Source: Molanna angustata (Eukaryota; Arthropoda; Insecta; Trichoptera; Molannidae). Taken from it: a stretch of DNA of 64,000 nucleotides. The stretch spans positions 17,840,217-17,904,216 of the forward strand of contig OY754982.1 in the NCBI GenBank assembly GCA_963576475.1, given 5' to 3'. Below the pieces are notes generated by a model that was not told the DNA's origin, did no database searches, and saw only the letters and a list, made by a program, of their open reading frames with translations. Shown piece after piece: positions 57,001 through 57,656 of the stretch; positions within the stretch are counted from its first letter, which is position 1; every line of letters begins with the position of its first letter. A program made the position numbers and the translations under genes.

Positions 57001-57656
57001 CCCTGACTGAAACAAAAATTTACAATTCTGAGTATAAAAGTTTTGTAAGCCTGTAACTGTTTATATATTCTGAAAATTTGGGCTCTGAAAATTGAGCGGA
57101 TCAAAAGTTATAAGGGGGGACGGACACACAGACACACACACACAAAACTCACATAAAATGTTCTACTGCGAATTCTGAGTAAATCCATGTACGGGAATAT
57201 ATATGCTGCGAGGCCTCTAGTTGGTGTTATTAGCATGCAAAAGTCCACTACGCCATACAAAATGTTCCTTCGTACACGCATCTTGGCTTAATAATGTCGA
57301 TTCATTCAGAGAATTGAATTCTCTTGAACGAATCAACAGTTGGACTAGTTTCTAATGTTGGTACAGAACGCTTATAAATTGTTTTACAAAATCATTATTA
57401 GGGGTGTCCAGTTGAGCAGTTGCGTAACAAAACTTGCGTAGTTGAATCACAAGATAACTAATAAGATTAGAATAAATAAAATCAACGACAGACCTGTCTA
57501 AAGAGGTAATCCACGTCGGTGTCATTAAAACTGACCGCAGTCCCTCCCTGCAAGACTGCTATAGTATCAGCTGGTAGTTCAGCACCCAGGCGTCTTCGAT
57601 TTAAAGCGAAAAGATCCAGAGGTACTTCAAATGTTCCAGGACCCATGGACCATATC
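1..57656 (-). CDS. PEPD: Xaa-Pro dipeptidase (prolidase), 11 visible exons, 3' end cut by window
   Basis: Cytosolic metallopeptidase of the M24B (pita-bread) family; it cleaves Xaa-Pro dipeptides. Eleven minus-strand exons (listed separately) join in frame across GT-AG introns to about 436 codons; animal prolidases are about 490 residues. Seen directly: the N-terminal segment [14 protein letters not shown], then [39 protein letters not shown] and [13 protein letters not shown] (the two metal-binding Asp, 11 residues apart), PHGLGHFLG (metal His) and [10 protein letters not shown] (metal Glu). The window ends just after GGVRI, where the last metal-binding Glu is expected. The intron between the two 5'-most visible exons is about 49.6 kb and contains an 18.7-kb palindrome. 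No stop or frameshift was found in the exons, so the gene looks functional. The start is either the ATG at 57644-57646 or lies in a further upstream exon that I could not find. Confidence 0.93.
152..454. mobile_element. piggyBac-like MITE, 303 bp, TTAA target sites
   Basis: Flanked by TTAA at 148-151 and 455-458. Both termini start CCCTTTGAAC (terminal inverted repeat), the piggyBac signature. Just inside the left end are two small palindromes, tcgactaaagtcg and ggactatagtcc, a subterminal arrangement often seen in such elements. No coding capacity. It sits in the last visible prolidase intron. Confidence 0.75.
973..1164 (-). CDS. PEPD: Prolidase exon with HGLGH and EPG motifs
   Basis: 64 codons, phase 0 at both ends, acceptor TTTTCAG and donor AAG|GTAATA on the minus strand. 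It contains [17 protein letters not shown], whose GLGH histidine is a metal or substrate ligand in the family, then the loop [11 protein letters not shown] and [11 protein letters not shown] with the metal-binding Glu. It carries the catalytic core of the C-terminal pita-bread domain. The Pro-rich stretch ARPPPPLNS before LRTAR looks longer than usual. Confidence 0.93.
1840..1954 (-). CDS. PEPD: Prolidase exon ([10 protein letters not shown])
   Basis: 115-nt exon, acceptor TTTTTCAG, donor AAA|GTGGGT. It reads [18 protein letters not shown], then [16 protein letters not shown], aligning with the KPGV.WPDMH block of animal prolidases. It starts one base into a codon completed by the exon at 2416-2550 and ends in phase 0 before [11 protein letters not shown] of the next exon. 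Confidence 0.9.
2180..2254. repeat. 15-bp inverted repeat around GCAGTTG motifs
   Basis: gttcaactgcttcaa at 2180-2194 is the exact reverse complement of ttgaagcagttgaac at 2240-2254. Further partial copies of aagcagttg and ctgcttcaag follow to about 2305. It lies in a prolidase intron and is probably a MITE remnant; no target duplication recognised. Confidence 0.4.
2416..2550 (-). CDS. PEPD: Prolidase exon with the two metal-binding Asp
   Basis: 135-nt exon, acceptor TTTGTAG, donor AA|GTAAAT. It reads [20 protein letters not shown] followed by ANGKF. The Asp of YDMG and the Asp of ADIT are 11 residues apart, the spacing of the paired metal-ligand aspartates in M24 peptidases. The first base completes a Cys codon with the preceding exon, giving the family motif GDMC-LYDMG. 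Confidence 0.93.
2964..3005 (+). other. Small structured motif with hammerhead-like core
   Basis: The sequence can fold as a hairpin: GCCT at 2964 pairs with AGGC at 3002-3005, and GCCG at 2975 pairs with CGGC. It includes CTGAGGA and GAAA in the order of a hammerhead ribozyme core, but the base pair next to the core in stem II looks wrong (T against C). Motifs of this kind occur at the ends of Penelope-like retroelements. Catalysis is not established. Confidence 0.25.
3231..3345 (+). repeat. Dispersed repeat R1, partial copy
   Basis: It starts ccaactgtcgat, then a hairpin-forming caagagaa...ttctctt, then taagccaagacg. It matches in reverse complement the segment at about 57230-57343 and the start of the copy at 18737. 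Confidence 0.55.
3433..3626 (-). CDS. PEPD: Prolidase exon (CYEKGG / [16 protein letters not shown])
   Basis: 194-nt exon, acceptor TTTTAG, donor TG|GTTTGT. It reads [18 protein letters not shown], then [29 protein letters not shown] and [14 protein letters not shown], a near-complete match to the start of the prolidase catalytic domain. The donor choice is set by the next exon: TG+T gives Cys. Confidence 0.93.
3878..3960. repeat. Short dispersed repeat (gcgcaagtggc..ggcaatttcttcc)
   Basis: gcgcaagtggcgagttta and ggcaatttcttccaa recur at 10254-10300. The reverse form ggttggaagaaattgc appears near 31575 and a variant at 11735. It looks like the 3' end of a retroposon; family not named. Confidence 0.4.
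3993..4650 (-). pseudogene. LINE (RTE-like) ORF2 C-terminal remnant
   Basis: Minus-strand fragments in two frames. The upstream part contains [23 protein letters not shown] and [11 protein letters not shown]. The downstream part contains [10 protein letters not shown] and [16 protein letters not shown]. This order (YLGS, ..YG.E.W, LRW.GH..RM, GRP..RW) is typical of the C-terminus of insect endonuclease/reverse transcriptase non-LTR elements. A frame break lies near 4290-4340. It ends with an (AAG)n-like tail at 3985-4010. Inactive, in a prolidase intron. Confidence 0.8.
4655..4732 (-). repeat. tRNA-derived SINE head
   Basis: On the minus strand it has a B-box-like ggttcgattcc and an A-box-like cagttggtaag, as in a tRNA. 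It lacks a foldable acceptor stem, and related heads recur at 22668, 27150 and 42369. Confidence 0.55.
4989..5064 (-). CDS. PEPD: Prolidase exon ([20 protein letters not shown])
   Basis: 76-nt exon, acceptor TTTTAG, donor CAG|GTAAAT. It encodes [20 protein letters not shown] followed by DAHKQ, corresponding to the linker helix between the N-terminal and catalytic domains (RVFKTDMELEVLRY in mammals). Its first base completes Leu with the upstream exon. Confidence 0.9.
5297..5341 (-). CDS. PEPD: Prolidase micro-exon ([14 protein letters not shown])
   Basis: 45-nt exon, acceptor TTTTTAG, donor CT|GTAAGT. It encodes [14 protein letters not shown], matching FEVNNTILHPEIVE of animal prolidases. 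The phases on both sides fit the neighbouring exons exactly (AA+A gives Lys; CT+G gives Leu), which supports it despite its size. Confidence 0.87.
5420..5668 (-). pseudogene. LINE C-terminal fragment
   Basis: Minus-strand reading contains [33 protein letters not shown] and [14 protein letters not shown], the same C-terminal domain as the copies at 9719 and 33729. It is 5'-truncated, with no reverse transcriptase motifs. Confidence 0.75.
5875..6145. mobile_element. Divergent short relative of the palindrome-border element (TAAA target)
   Basis: Begins CTCTCCACTA and ends TAGTGTGGTGAG, flanked by TAAA at 5871-5874 and 6146-6149. The internal aaaaattgcgaaatcatgac and cattgtcacaaaact segments match the element at 43542-44070 and 52254-52799. 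The outside flank acgagtatgttgtagccaa also resembles the flank of the inner palindrome copy. Non-coding. Confidence 0.6.
6262..6323 (-). CDS. PEPD: Prolidase micro-exon (GVNSDSG / EASFDGIDK)
   Basis: 62-nt exon, acceptor ATTTTAG, donor AA|GTATGT. It encodes [20 protein letters not shown], matching RGVNTDSG...EASFDGI of animal prolidases. Phase 0 at its 5' end joins the exon at 6535-6582. Confidence 0.88.
6535..6582 (-). CDS. PEPD: Prolidase micro-exon ([16 protein letters not shown])
   Basis: 48-nt exon, phase 0 at both ends, acceptor TTTTTCAG, donor TTG|GTAAGT. It encodes [16 protein letters not shown], corresponding to the segment just before the GVNTDSG block. Confidence 0.87.
6867..6996 (+). 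repeat. SINE body, head missing
   Basis: It matches the body of the SINE at 42369-42600 (gtctgg.tctgtgagacga, ctccagaatgtggca.cttg, ttagttgcccg.gaagc) but lacks the tRNA-like head. In a prolidase intron. Confidence 0.7.
7747..7938 (-). CDS. PEPD: Prolidase exon ([16 protein letters not shown] ... YVDQ)
   Basis: 64 codons, phase 0 at both ends, acceptor TTTTCCAG, donor CAG|GTAATC. It reads [19 protein letters not shown], then [19 protein letters not shown] and DDVYYVDQ. The segment fits the N-terminal prolidase domain (ESFFHWAFGV, TLFVPRLP, DDVQYVDE in mammals). Its 5' neighbour exon is about 49.6 kb away at 57494-57656. Confidence 0.93.
8128..8232 (+). repeat. Dispersed repeat with TATA-like box, copy 1
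   Basis: Contains ccttataaaaggaa, cacggcacatgtgtgtattc and cagtctagtttcactt, nearly identical to 12508-12612, with a third copy reversed at 63853-63964. TTATAAAAG looks like a TATA box about 60 bp before a conserved tract, so it may be an LTR or promoter-bearing retroposon fragment. Function is inferred. Confidence 0.55.
8640..8770 (+). repeat. Dispersed MITE-like repeat (gttgtCRCCAAAT ends), copy
   Basis: gttgtcaccaaat near the left end and atttggcaacaac near the right end form an imperfect 13-bp inverted repeat. Internal gaagcaaaaagacacaa and ttgcgctct are shared with 24592-24720, 61635-61735 and, reversed, 18535-18660. Confidence 0.55.
9111..9294. mobile_element. 184-bp long-hairpin MITE
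   Basis: Nearly perfect palindrome: ggggggcaagtctggtcc at the left is mirrored by ggaccagacttgcccccc at the right. Pairing continues through gaaatcaaaacc/ggttttgatttc to an inner stem ggagttcta...tagaactcc. Non-coding. No clear target duplication. Confidence 0.7.
9719..9996 (+). pseudogene. Young LINE C-terminal copy
   Basis: Plus-strand open frame [17 protein letters not shown], then [38 protein letters not shown] and [11 protein letters not shown] with a stop. The 3' UTR is only gggaaatggcgtgatggtatg plus ggta repeats. It differs from the copy at 33729 at about four positions by eye, so this lineage moved recently. 5'-truncated. Confidence 0.8.
10014..10213 (+). pseudogene. Decayed LINE 3' end
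   Basis: Degenerate version of the same 3' end directly after the copy at 9719: tgtataagacaatgtata, aatgttaatgaggtgat and gattctctctgtctatcc, ending gcatgatggtatgtat. Frames are broken. Confidence 0.6.
10248..10300. repeat. Short dispersed repeat, second copy
   Basis: gcgcaagtggcaagttta and ggcaatttcttccaa match the repeat at 3878-3930. Confidence 0.45.
10660..11165. mobile_element. MITE-like element with about 70-bp inverted ends
   Basis: The left end around agagacgaagtttgggtatt and ataggagaaccaggaac (10690-10735) is mirrored by gttcctggttcttctata and aatacccaaactttgtctct (11092-11140). Pairing continues through gacaataa and aaaatatca. Interior is non-coding. A related sequence with ccctgtcgggagtcaaa lies at 11165-11190 and 18830-18930. 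Confidence 0.55.
11583..11657. repeat. 30-bp perfect stem with 15-nt loop
   Basis: The left arm 11583-11612 (gtttttaaccacgttgag then tatttttatgcc) is the exact reverse complement of 11628-11657. The loop repeats aaaatactcaacgt. The inverted symmetry extends imperfectly for about 40 bp further on both sides (aaaataaaatatct / gatattttattttatt). Confidence 0.7.
11658..11724 (+). repeat. Repeat end shared with the insert in the Tc1-like element
   Basis: ttagttaaaatgtgccacaa and agcagcaaagtat recur in reverse complement inside the Tc1-like element at about 38850-38915 (and its mirror). Probably one end of a small inverted-repeat transposon whose other features are in the hairpin at 11583. Confidence 0.45.
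12199..12250 (+). repeat. LINE 3'-end scrap with (AAG)n tail
   Basis: cttatccagcagtggacc followed by gttaagaagaagaagaa resembles the 3' ends of insect RTE-type elements. Very short. Confidence 0.35.
12508..12612 (+). repeat. Dispersed repeat with TATA-like box, copy 2
   Basis: Contains taccttataaaaggaa and cacggcacatgtgtgtattc, then cagtctagtttcactt and aaggtaacattcgaatg; nearly identical to 8128-8232. It is preceded by tatcccacaatatgggataa, which recurs in reverse near 27368-27412. Confidence 0.55.
12919..13478. mobile_element. hAT derivative with perfect 8-bp target duplication
   Basis: Flanked by aactacgg at 12911-12918 and 13479-13486. The ends are hAT-like: CAGTGACGCGCAAACT on the left, and the right end reads CAGTCATGGGCAAAGT in reverse complement. 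gggccag/cgggcc subterminal motifs are present. Inside is a minus-strand transposase scrap. 560 bp, internally deleted, non-autonomous. Confidence 0.85.
13110..13260 (-). pseudogene. hAT transposase C-terminal scrap
   Basis: The minus-strand reading contains [20 protein letters not shown], resembling the (T)Y.CE..FS segment of the hAT dimerisation domain. It lies inside the element at 12919-13478. No open frame of useful length. Confidence 0.5.
13490..18530. other. Intron sequence without recognisable genes
   Basis: About 5 kb of AT-rich intron. Open frames at 13958-14233, 14217-14495 and 16049-16273 (plus) match nothing I recognise. A decayed LINE 3' scrap (gacaggaaagtatggc, ttttgcctactcc) lies at 13893-13955. 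An 18-bp direct repeat cagtgatcattagcattt occurs at about 18240 and 18272. Confidence 0.5.
17636..17926 (-). CDS. Candidate orphan exon or spurious ORF with hydrophobic segments
   Basis: ATG at 17924-17926. The frame reads through a strong donor-like site (GGCCTT|GTAAGT near 17810). Before the donor it is mixed polar ([13 protein letters not shown]); after it the frame is strongly hydrophobic ([26 protein letters not shown]) as AT-rich non-coding DNA often is. No family recognised and no partner exon found. Probably chance. Confidence 0.12.
   Translation of the reverse strand: MKLKSMTWKKERCRFVVITYGYSIEEVSFANTIVAIQGGLVSLLSVVCVMFIFNVGPANVYNSVLLVLLLLFYIVMAIWRRFFSTHFEPRVPFCIF
18535..18660 (-). 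repeat. Dispersed MITE-like repeat (gttgtCGCCAAAT), reversed copy
   Basis: On the minus strand it reads aaagttgtcgccaaat and then ccccgagaacggggg. It matches 24592-24720 and 8640-8770. Confidence 0.5.
18849..18951. repeat. 26-bp perfect inverted repeat around a nested insert
   Basis: 18849-18874 (gatattttttaacagatttt then taatta) is the exact reverse complement of 18926-18951. The 51-nt loop carries cccggttctcctacaata and cttcgtctctattgaga, which match the ends of the element at 10660-11165. Confidence 0.65.
19107..19133. repeat. (TG)n microsatellite
   Basis: Run of TG with one interruption inside repeat R1. The equivalent place in the copy at 56341-57343 is a (CA)n run near 57135. Confidence 0.8.
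19270..20380. other. Intron sequence without recognisable genes
   Basis: AT-rich. tgacacgaggt..atgttcat followed by gaatacgaactgaaaaa (19677-19740) recurs at 9630-9690, so at least one low-copy dispersed repeat is present. Nothing else recognised. Confidence 0.4.
20386..21174. mobile_element. PIF/Harbinger-like non-autonomous element
   Basis: Inverted ends gcc[g/c]gctgtacacactcg: the left copy is at 20386-20403 and the right mirror ends at about 21172. tgtacacactcg occurs at 20392, 20445 and 21116, and its reverse complement at 20982 and 21155: five terminal or subterminal copies. It carries a Harbinger-type N-terminal fragment. The flanking trinucleotides (TTA and TCA) allow a mutated 3-bp target duplication, but this is not certain. 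Confidence 0.65.
20489..20725 (+). pseudogene. Harbinger transposase N-terminal fragment
   Basis: ATG at 20489. The reading [12 protein letters not shown] is followed by [17 protein letters not shown] and [10 protein letters not shown] basic stretch followed by KRRWWV is typical of the start of HARBI1-like transposases. The frame runs on without the DDE nuclease domain, so it is a deletion remnant inside the element at 20386-21174. Confidence 0.5.
21180..22190. other. Intron sequence, nothing recognised
   Basis: AT-rich. A 15-bp direct repeat cggatatattcattt occurs at about 21839 and 21861. Confidence 0.4.
22190..22640 (+). other. GC-richer island with TATA-like sequence
   Basis: Base composition departs from the surroundings. 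ggggacgagagccctgtccc forms a short hairpin near 22200, and ggggatatatataggcaag near 22330 looks like a TATA box followed by a GC-rich leader. No long open frame continues. It could be an LTR or promoter fragment of an unrecognised retroelement. Confidence 0.3.
22666..22800 (+). repeat. tRNA-derived SINE
   Basis: A B-box-like gggttcgattccc stands near 22731, with an A-box-like tcatagtggaaag about 40 bp upstream. It is followed by a non-tRNA tail (aatatttcccaggcaatta, ttctctgggcc). Confidence 0.55.
22801..24590. other. AT-rich intron with (ATTT)n LINE-like tail
   Basis: At 23217-23260 ttatttatttattacatatg followed by gcccttaatagggcat looks like a reversed retroposon 3' tail. The rest, including the open frames at 23222-23521 and 23932-24228, is low-complexity and not coding by appearance. 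Confidence 0.4.
24592..24720 (+). repeat. Dispersed MITE-like repeat (aaagttgtcgccaaat), copy
   Basis: aaagttgtcgccaaatatct, gtttcgccgaga, gaagcaaaaagacacaa and gcgcacccgga match 8640-8770 and 18535-18660. Confidence 0.6.
24721..26007. other. AT-rich intron with LINE-like tail
   Basis: taatttatttattcaaaaaa at 25610 resembles reversed LINE 3' tails at 23217, 32140 and 55746. No coding sequence seen. Confidence 0.35.
26008..26102 (+). pseudogene. LINE C-terminal tail
   Basis: The frame [20 protein letters not shown], then RLKQKYL and a stop, is the usual C-terminal tail of jockey/CR1-like ORF2 proteins (WN.LP..I..S.S...FK..L). Only the last 30 or so residues remain. Confidence 0.55.
26160..26205. 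repeat. Short repeat gctcacgcgag
   Basis: agctcacgcgagttgctatt followed by attatta recurs at 35615-35645 and in the mirror arm, in each case soon followed by aacctaa-like sequence. Confidence 0.45.
26356..26394. repeat. Small hairpin
   Basis: tagtaagtatttTgcat pairs with atgCgaaatacttacta across a 5-nt loop. Stem of 17 with one G-T pair. Confidence 0.55.
27061..27230 (-). repeat. tRNA-derived SINE, same family as 42369
   Basis: On the minus strand it reads ggccttcgtggttcagtta, then a degenerate B box ggttcaatttcc and the body ctgtttcagtctggatctg and cagaatgtggcaacatg. It matches 42369-42600 throughout with substitutions. Confidence 0.75.
27231..30557. other. Intron sequence without recognisable genes
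   Basis: Contains a reversed copy of the tatcccacaatatgggata repeat at 27368-27412. The open frames at 28043-28252 (plus) and 28629-28880 (minus) match no family I know. Otherwise nothing seen. Confidence 0.4.
30558..31079 (+). mobile_element. hAT derivative with perfect 8-bp target duplication ATCTAAAT
   Basis: Flanked by atctaaat at 30550-30557 and 31080-31087. Termini CAGTGATTCCCTAACTATGG and, in reverse complement, CAGTGGTTCCCAAACTTTTG, with gcgtaccac subterminal motifs on both sides and ggtggtacgc repeats within. It keeps an intact transposase C-terminus. 522 bp, internally deleted. Confidence 0.9.
30661..30909 (+). pseudogene. hAT (ZBED5-like) transposase C-terminal domain
   Basis: Open plus-strand frame [20 protein letters not shown] followed by [24 protein letters not shown] and LRLKLST with a stop at 30907. 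This is the C-terminal hAT dimerisation domain as found in ZBED5/SCAND3-type transposases. The BED finger and catalytic core are absent; the element boundaries enclose it. Confidence 0.8.
31159..31440 (-). pseudogene. LINE ORF2 C-terminal Cys-His motif fragment
   Basis: The minus-strand frame contains [20 protein letters not shown] followed by ECP. The C.C...ETL.H....C pattern follows the RNase H or RT region in jockey, I and R1-like elements. It ends IKKFIKIN before the stop. Fragment only. Confidence 0.6.
31441..32130. other. Intron sequence, little recognised
   Basis: ggttggttggaagaaattgc near 31575 belongs to the short repeat seen at 3878 and 11735. Otherwise nothing seen. Confidence 0.35.
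32134..32410 (-). pseudogene. LINE (CR1-like) C-terminal fragment with (AAAT)n tail
   Basis: The minus frame [20 protein letters not shown], then [11 protein letters not shown] and [12 protein letters not shown], is the standard C-terminus of CR1/jockey ORF2. The tail is (TAAA)n / (TAA)n, seen reversed at 32140-32165. 5'-truncated. Confidence 0.7.
32515..32679 (+). pseudogene. LINE C-terminal fragment, plus strand
   Basis: The frame [20 protein letters not shown] is followed by APRIYNMV and then a stop. T.N..L..P...T....R.F...APRIYN.L is a recurrent C-terminal signature of CR1-like elements. The 3' UTR may run to the AATAAA near 33112. Confidence 0.55.
33547..33711. repeat. Two-copy tandem repeat
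   Basis: acaatattatgta, tttgaacaacaa, gaataataatttccctataa and gttgataaata occur at 33547-33617 and again, slightly changed, at 33625-33711. Confidence 0.55.
33729..34050 (+). pseudogene. Young LINE C-terminal copy ending just before the palindrome
   Basis: Open frame [20 protein letters not shown], then [55 protein letters not shown] and SVLSAYPK with a stop. Near-identical to 9719-9996 but longer at the 5' side. Its 3' UTR gcgtgatggtatggg is followed by about 17 bp and then the left end of the giant palindrome at 34067. Confidence 0.82.
34075..34624 (+). mobile_element. CTCCTCACTA element, outer left copy, one end lost
   Basis: Starts CTCCTCACTA. The shared internal gattatcaactagtatcatg, cacaatgtatctgtgtgtg, tttgcaaatttgtatatc and tcaaatatttcaaagtgac match the inner copy at 42804. 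The right terminus has decayed near 34624. It includes a short ctatgtg tandem array (34210-34265). Its left end lies 8 bp inside the palindrome boundary. Confidence 0.7.
34871..35222 (-). pseudogene. LINE C-terminal remnant in left arm
   Basis: The minus reading contains [20 protein letters not shown], then [16 protein letters not shown] and a stop, followed by frame-broken remains of the 3' end to catgatagtatgtatgta. Mirrored at 51652-52003. Confidence 0.7.
35612..35690. repeat. Short repeat gctcacgcgag, palindrome copy
   Basis: ctcgctcacgcgagtcgcta then ttattatta matches 26160-26205. Mirrored at 51184-51262. Confidence 0.45.
36397..37140 (-). pseudogene. LINE ORF2 remnant (YLGS to RRCM region) in left arm
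   Basis: Minus-strand scraps in shifting frames: [54 protein letters not shown] and [15 protein letters not shown]. The order is that of the C-terminal half of the local RTE-like family. It carries several frame breaks, all repeated identically in the mirror copy 49734-50477. Confidence 0.75.
37150..37377 (+). repeat. LINE/SINE 3' tail inserted within the older LINE
   Basis: gctaagaggccgtgtatgtg followed by (AAAT)n at 37360-37372 looks like a retroposon 3' end. It separates the LINE part at 36397-37140 from the reverse transcriptase scrap at 37378. Mirrored at 49497-49724. Confidence 0.45.
37378..37465 (-). pseudogene. Reverse transcriptase scrap
   Basis: The minus frame [20 protein letters not shown] matches the motif following the RT active site region (G..LSP.LFN.Y) in non-LTR elements. 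Mirrored at 49409-49496. Confidence 0.6.
38010..39055 (+). pseudogene. Tc1 transposase (DD34E), frameshifted
   Basis: An N-terminal HTH remnant [20 protein letters not shown] stands near 38010. The longest frame, 38171-38653, contains [27 protein letters not shown] and [12 protein letters not shown] with the first catalytic Asp. The frame then shifts to [13 protein letters not shown] (second Asp), and [17 protein letters not shown] supplies the Glu, 34 residues after the second Asp. The end [12 protein letters not shown] precedes the stop. Several frameshifts, a stop and an insert make it dead. Mirror copy at 47819-48864. Confidence 0.85.
38850..38915 (-). repeat. Foreign insert in Tc1 transposase
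   Basis: atactttgctgctattgctt, tgtggcacattttaactaat and aattaaataaaat are in reverse complement the repeat at 11658-11724. It interrupts the transposase between the RLKIFV and NKRALIEA segments. Confidence 0.5.
39345..39812. other. Unassigned sequence in left arm
   Basis: AT-rich. The direct repeat gtacaagtcattgaac occurs twice (about 39679 and 39711). No element recognised. Confidence 0.35.
40236..40720 (-). pseudogene. hAT transposase C-terminal half, broken
   Basis: The minus reading contains [20 protein letters not shown], one stop, an Ala run, [15 protein letters not shown] and [13 protein letters not shown]. After a frameshift it gives [20 protein letters not shown] and IRSRLSDDT with a stop. 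P.S(V/A).SER.FS..G.....R..L is the hAT dimerisation-domain signature. Mirror copy at 46154-46638. Confidence 0.8.
40518..40538. repeat. (GCT)n microsatellite
   Basis: ggtgctgctgctgctgctgc codes the Ala run in the hAT remnant on the minus strand. Mirrored at 46336-46356. Confidence 0.8.
40963..41420 (+). repeat. Repeat R1 copy (right of hAT insertion)
   Basis: acatccaactgttgatag, accaaactatgaacccta, cttgatggtatgtatgtatg and agaaaattaaatta.ctagttg follow the same order as 56360-56830. Both carry the same small LINE 3' scrap ending gatggtatgtatgtatg. Mirrored at 45454-45911. Confidence 0.65.
41490..41720 (+). repeat. Dispersed repeat R2, left-arm copy
   Basis: tcaagtttgttcaaaatgca, aggtttccgttgattta, aacgcacgtgatatttatct and actagattcagtgttttatg match 53320-53500, 63410-63530 and, reversed, 55350-55560. 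Mirrored at 45154-45384. Confidence 0.65.
41750..42310. repeat. Region of recurring tTATAAAAcg / cgacta motifs
   Basis: Many short near-repeats occur in both orientations: tttataaaagt (41761, 41847), ctataaaac, aaacgtttata, aacgtttattgg, cgtctatacgacta, cctatacgactaaaag, tatacgactt. They look like subterminal transposase-binding arrays of a large DNA transposon. No coding part seen. Mirrored at 44564-45124. Confidence 0.4.
42369..42600 (+). repeat. tRNA-derived SINE, best copy
   Basis: The head ggccttcgtggctcagttgg (A box) and cagattcgattcccggtgg (B box) is followed by the body ttaagtctggctctgtgag, ccagaatgtggcagcttg and ttagttgcccgtgaagc. Related copies at 6867 and 27061. Mirrored at 44274-44505. 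Confidence 0.8.
42707..42800 (+). other. Protein-like segment beside the inner border element
   Basis: The frame [20 protein letters not shown] followed by YEEGVELN has a balanced, exon-like composition unlike its surroundings, then runs into the CTCCTCACTA element. I do not recognise the family. It could be a captured exon or chance. Mirrored at 44074-44167. Confidence 0.25.
42804..43332 (+). mobile_element. CTCCTCACTA element, inner left copy, complete
   Basis: 529 bp with 10-bp perfect inverted ends CTCCTCACTA/TAGTGAGGAG, flanked by TTTA at 42800-42803 and 43333-43336. No coding capacity. The palindrome arm ends 28 bp beyond it. Family not recognised. Confidence 0.8.
43361..43513. other. 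153-bp spacer at the palindrome centre
   Basis: The two sides are not complementary. It starts tttcatgcaattaaaataag and ends aatacaaatacattag. It has a small cgagttagatactcg hairpin and no open frame. A real, non-palindromic apex argues against a simple read-through-adapter artefact. Confidence 0.85.
43542..44070 (-). mobile_element. CTCCTCACTA element, inner right copy
   Basis: Exact mirror of 42804-43332, flanked by TAAA on both sides. Together with its partner it frames the central spacer. Confidence 0.8.
44274..44505 (-). repeat. tRNA-derived SINE, mirror copy
   Basis: Exact reverse complement of the SINE at 42369-42600. Confidence 0.8.
45154..45384 (-). repeat. Dispersed repeat R2, mirror copy
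   Basis: Reverse complement of 41490-41720. Confidence 0.65.
45912..47047 (+). mobile_element. hAT element, mirror copy
   Basis: Exact mirror of 39827-40962, with the same CATGTAAC duplication read as gttacatg on both sides and the same transposase defects. Confidence 0.88.
46154..46638 (+). pseudogene. hAT transposase C-terminal half, mirror copy
   Basis: Same reading as 40236-40720 on the opposite strand: one in-frame stop near 46298, a frameshift near 46535, and the dimerisation motif [13 protein letters not shown] at 46549-46590. Confidence 0.8.
47530..49361 (-). mobile_element. Tc1-like element, mirror copy
   Basis: Exact mirror of 37513-39344, including the foreign insert (now at 47959-48024) and every frameshift. 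Confidence 0.88.
47819..48864 (-). pseudogene. Tc1 transposase, mirror copy
   Basis: Same frames as 38010-39055. The longest open piece lies at 48221-48703. Confidence 0.85.
49409..50477 (+). pseudogene. LINE ORF2 remnants, mirror copy
   Basis: Mirror of 36397-37465: the reverse transcriptase scrap [12 protein letters not shown] (49415-49496), the inserted (AAAT)n-tailed retroposon (49497-49724), then [12 protein letters not shown] and [14 protein letters not shown] fragments. Confidence 0.75.
51652..52003 (+). pseudogene. LINE C-terminal remnant, mirror copy
   Basis: Mirror of 34871-35222: [30 protein letters not shown], then a broken 3' end catgatagtatgtatgta. Confidence 0.7.
52250..52799 (-). 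mobile_element. CTCCTCACTA element, outer right copy
   Basis: Mirror of 34075-34624. It ends TAGTGAGGAG at 52790-52799, 8 bp before the palindrome ends. Confidence 0.7.
53020..53505 (+). repeat. Dispersed repeat R2, longest copy
   Basis: Starts around cctaaacaccccaatttcaa, passes through gtgaatgttcgttcgtct, aaaatgcaaaaaaatcaac, gagtttccgatagttta and aacgcgcgcgatatttaccc, and ends cagtcactagatttagcgtt. It matches 63130-63530 along its length and, reversed, 55340-55600. Non-coding. Confidence 0.65.
53856..54180 (-). pseudogene. LINE C-terminal fragment
   Basis: The minus reading contains [11 protein letters not shown], then [13 protein letters not shown] after a stop, the LRW.GHV.R and G.PKRRW signatures of LINE C-termini. 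It ends in a reversed (AAG)n-like tail near 53860. Frame broken. Confidence 0.6.
54256..54800 (-). pseudogene. LINE ORF2 C-terminal fragment
   Basis: The minus frame from 54480 reads [20 protein letters not shown] then [32 protein letters not shown] and a stop. Upstream, decayed reading extends to about 54790. Tail (ATG)n reversed at 54257-54268. Related to but distinct from the local RTE-like family. Confidence 0.65.
54801..55339. other. Unassigned sequence
   Basis: AT-rich with tacctacctata-type runs. No element or gene recognised. Confidence 0.35.
55340..55600 (-). repeat. Dispersed repeat R2, reversed copy
   Basis: Starts ataacgctaaatctagtgac, then gtaactatcgagtgcgtta and aatcggaaacccaaaattt. 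Reverse complement of the right part of 53020-53505. With that copy it forms an inverted pair bracketing the LINE remnants at 53856-54800. Confidence 0.6.
55746..56340. other. LINE-like (ATTT)n tail and unassigned sequence
   Basis: tttcatttatttatttattt at 55742-55763, then ggcacaatacattattac, resembles other reversed retroposon tails in the window. The remainder is unassigned. Confidence 0.35.
56341..57343. repeat. Dispersed repeat R1, longest copy, lacks hAT
   Basis: Starts ctagttgcatgtaacacatg then ccaactgtcgatag. It carries the LINE scrap ending gcatgatggtatgtatgtat, a (CA)n run near 57135, gaattctgagtaaatcca, and ends tcttgaacgaatcaacagtt then gg. Both ends contain CCAACTGT(C/T)GAT in inverted orientation. 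It has a single CATGTAAC where the palindrome copies hold a hAT element. Confidence 0.65.
57494..57656 (-). CDS. PEPD: Prolidase 5'-most visible exon
   Basis: Donor CAG|GTCTGT and acceptor-like TTTCAG on the minus strand. It encodes [20 protein letters not shown], then [12 protein letters not shown] and DVDYLFRQ, the N-terminus of animal prolidases, and continues in frame into [10 protein letters not shown] at 7938. The ATG at 57644-57646 (MGPGTF) may be the start. Alternatively the reading frame is open back to the AG, so an upstream coding exon is possible. An in-frame TGA lies upstream of the AG if the intron is not spliced. Confidence 0.9.
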
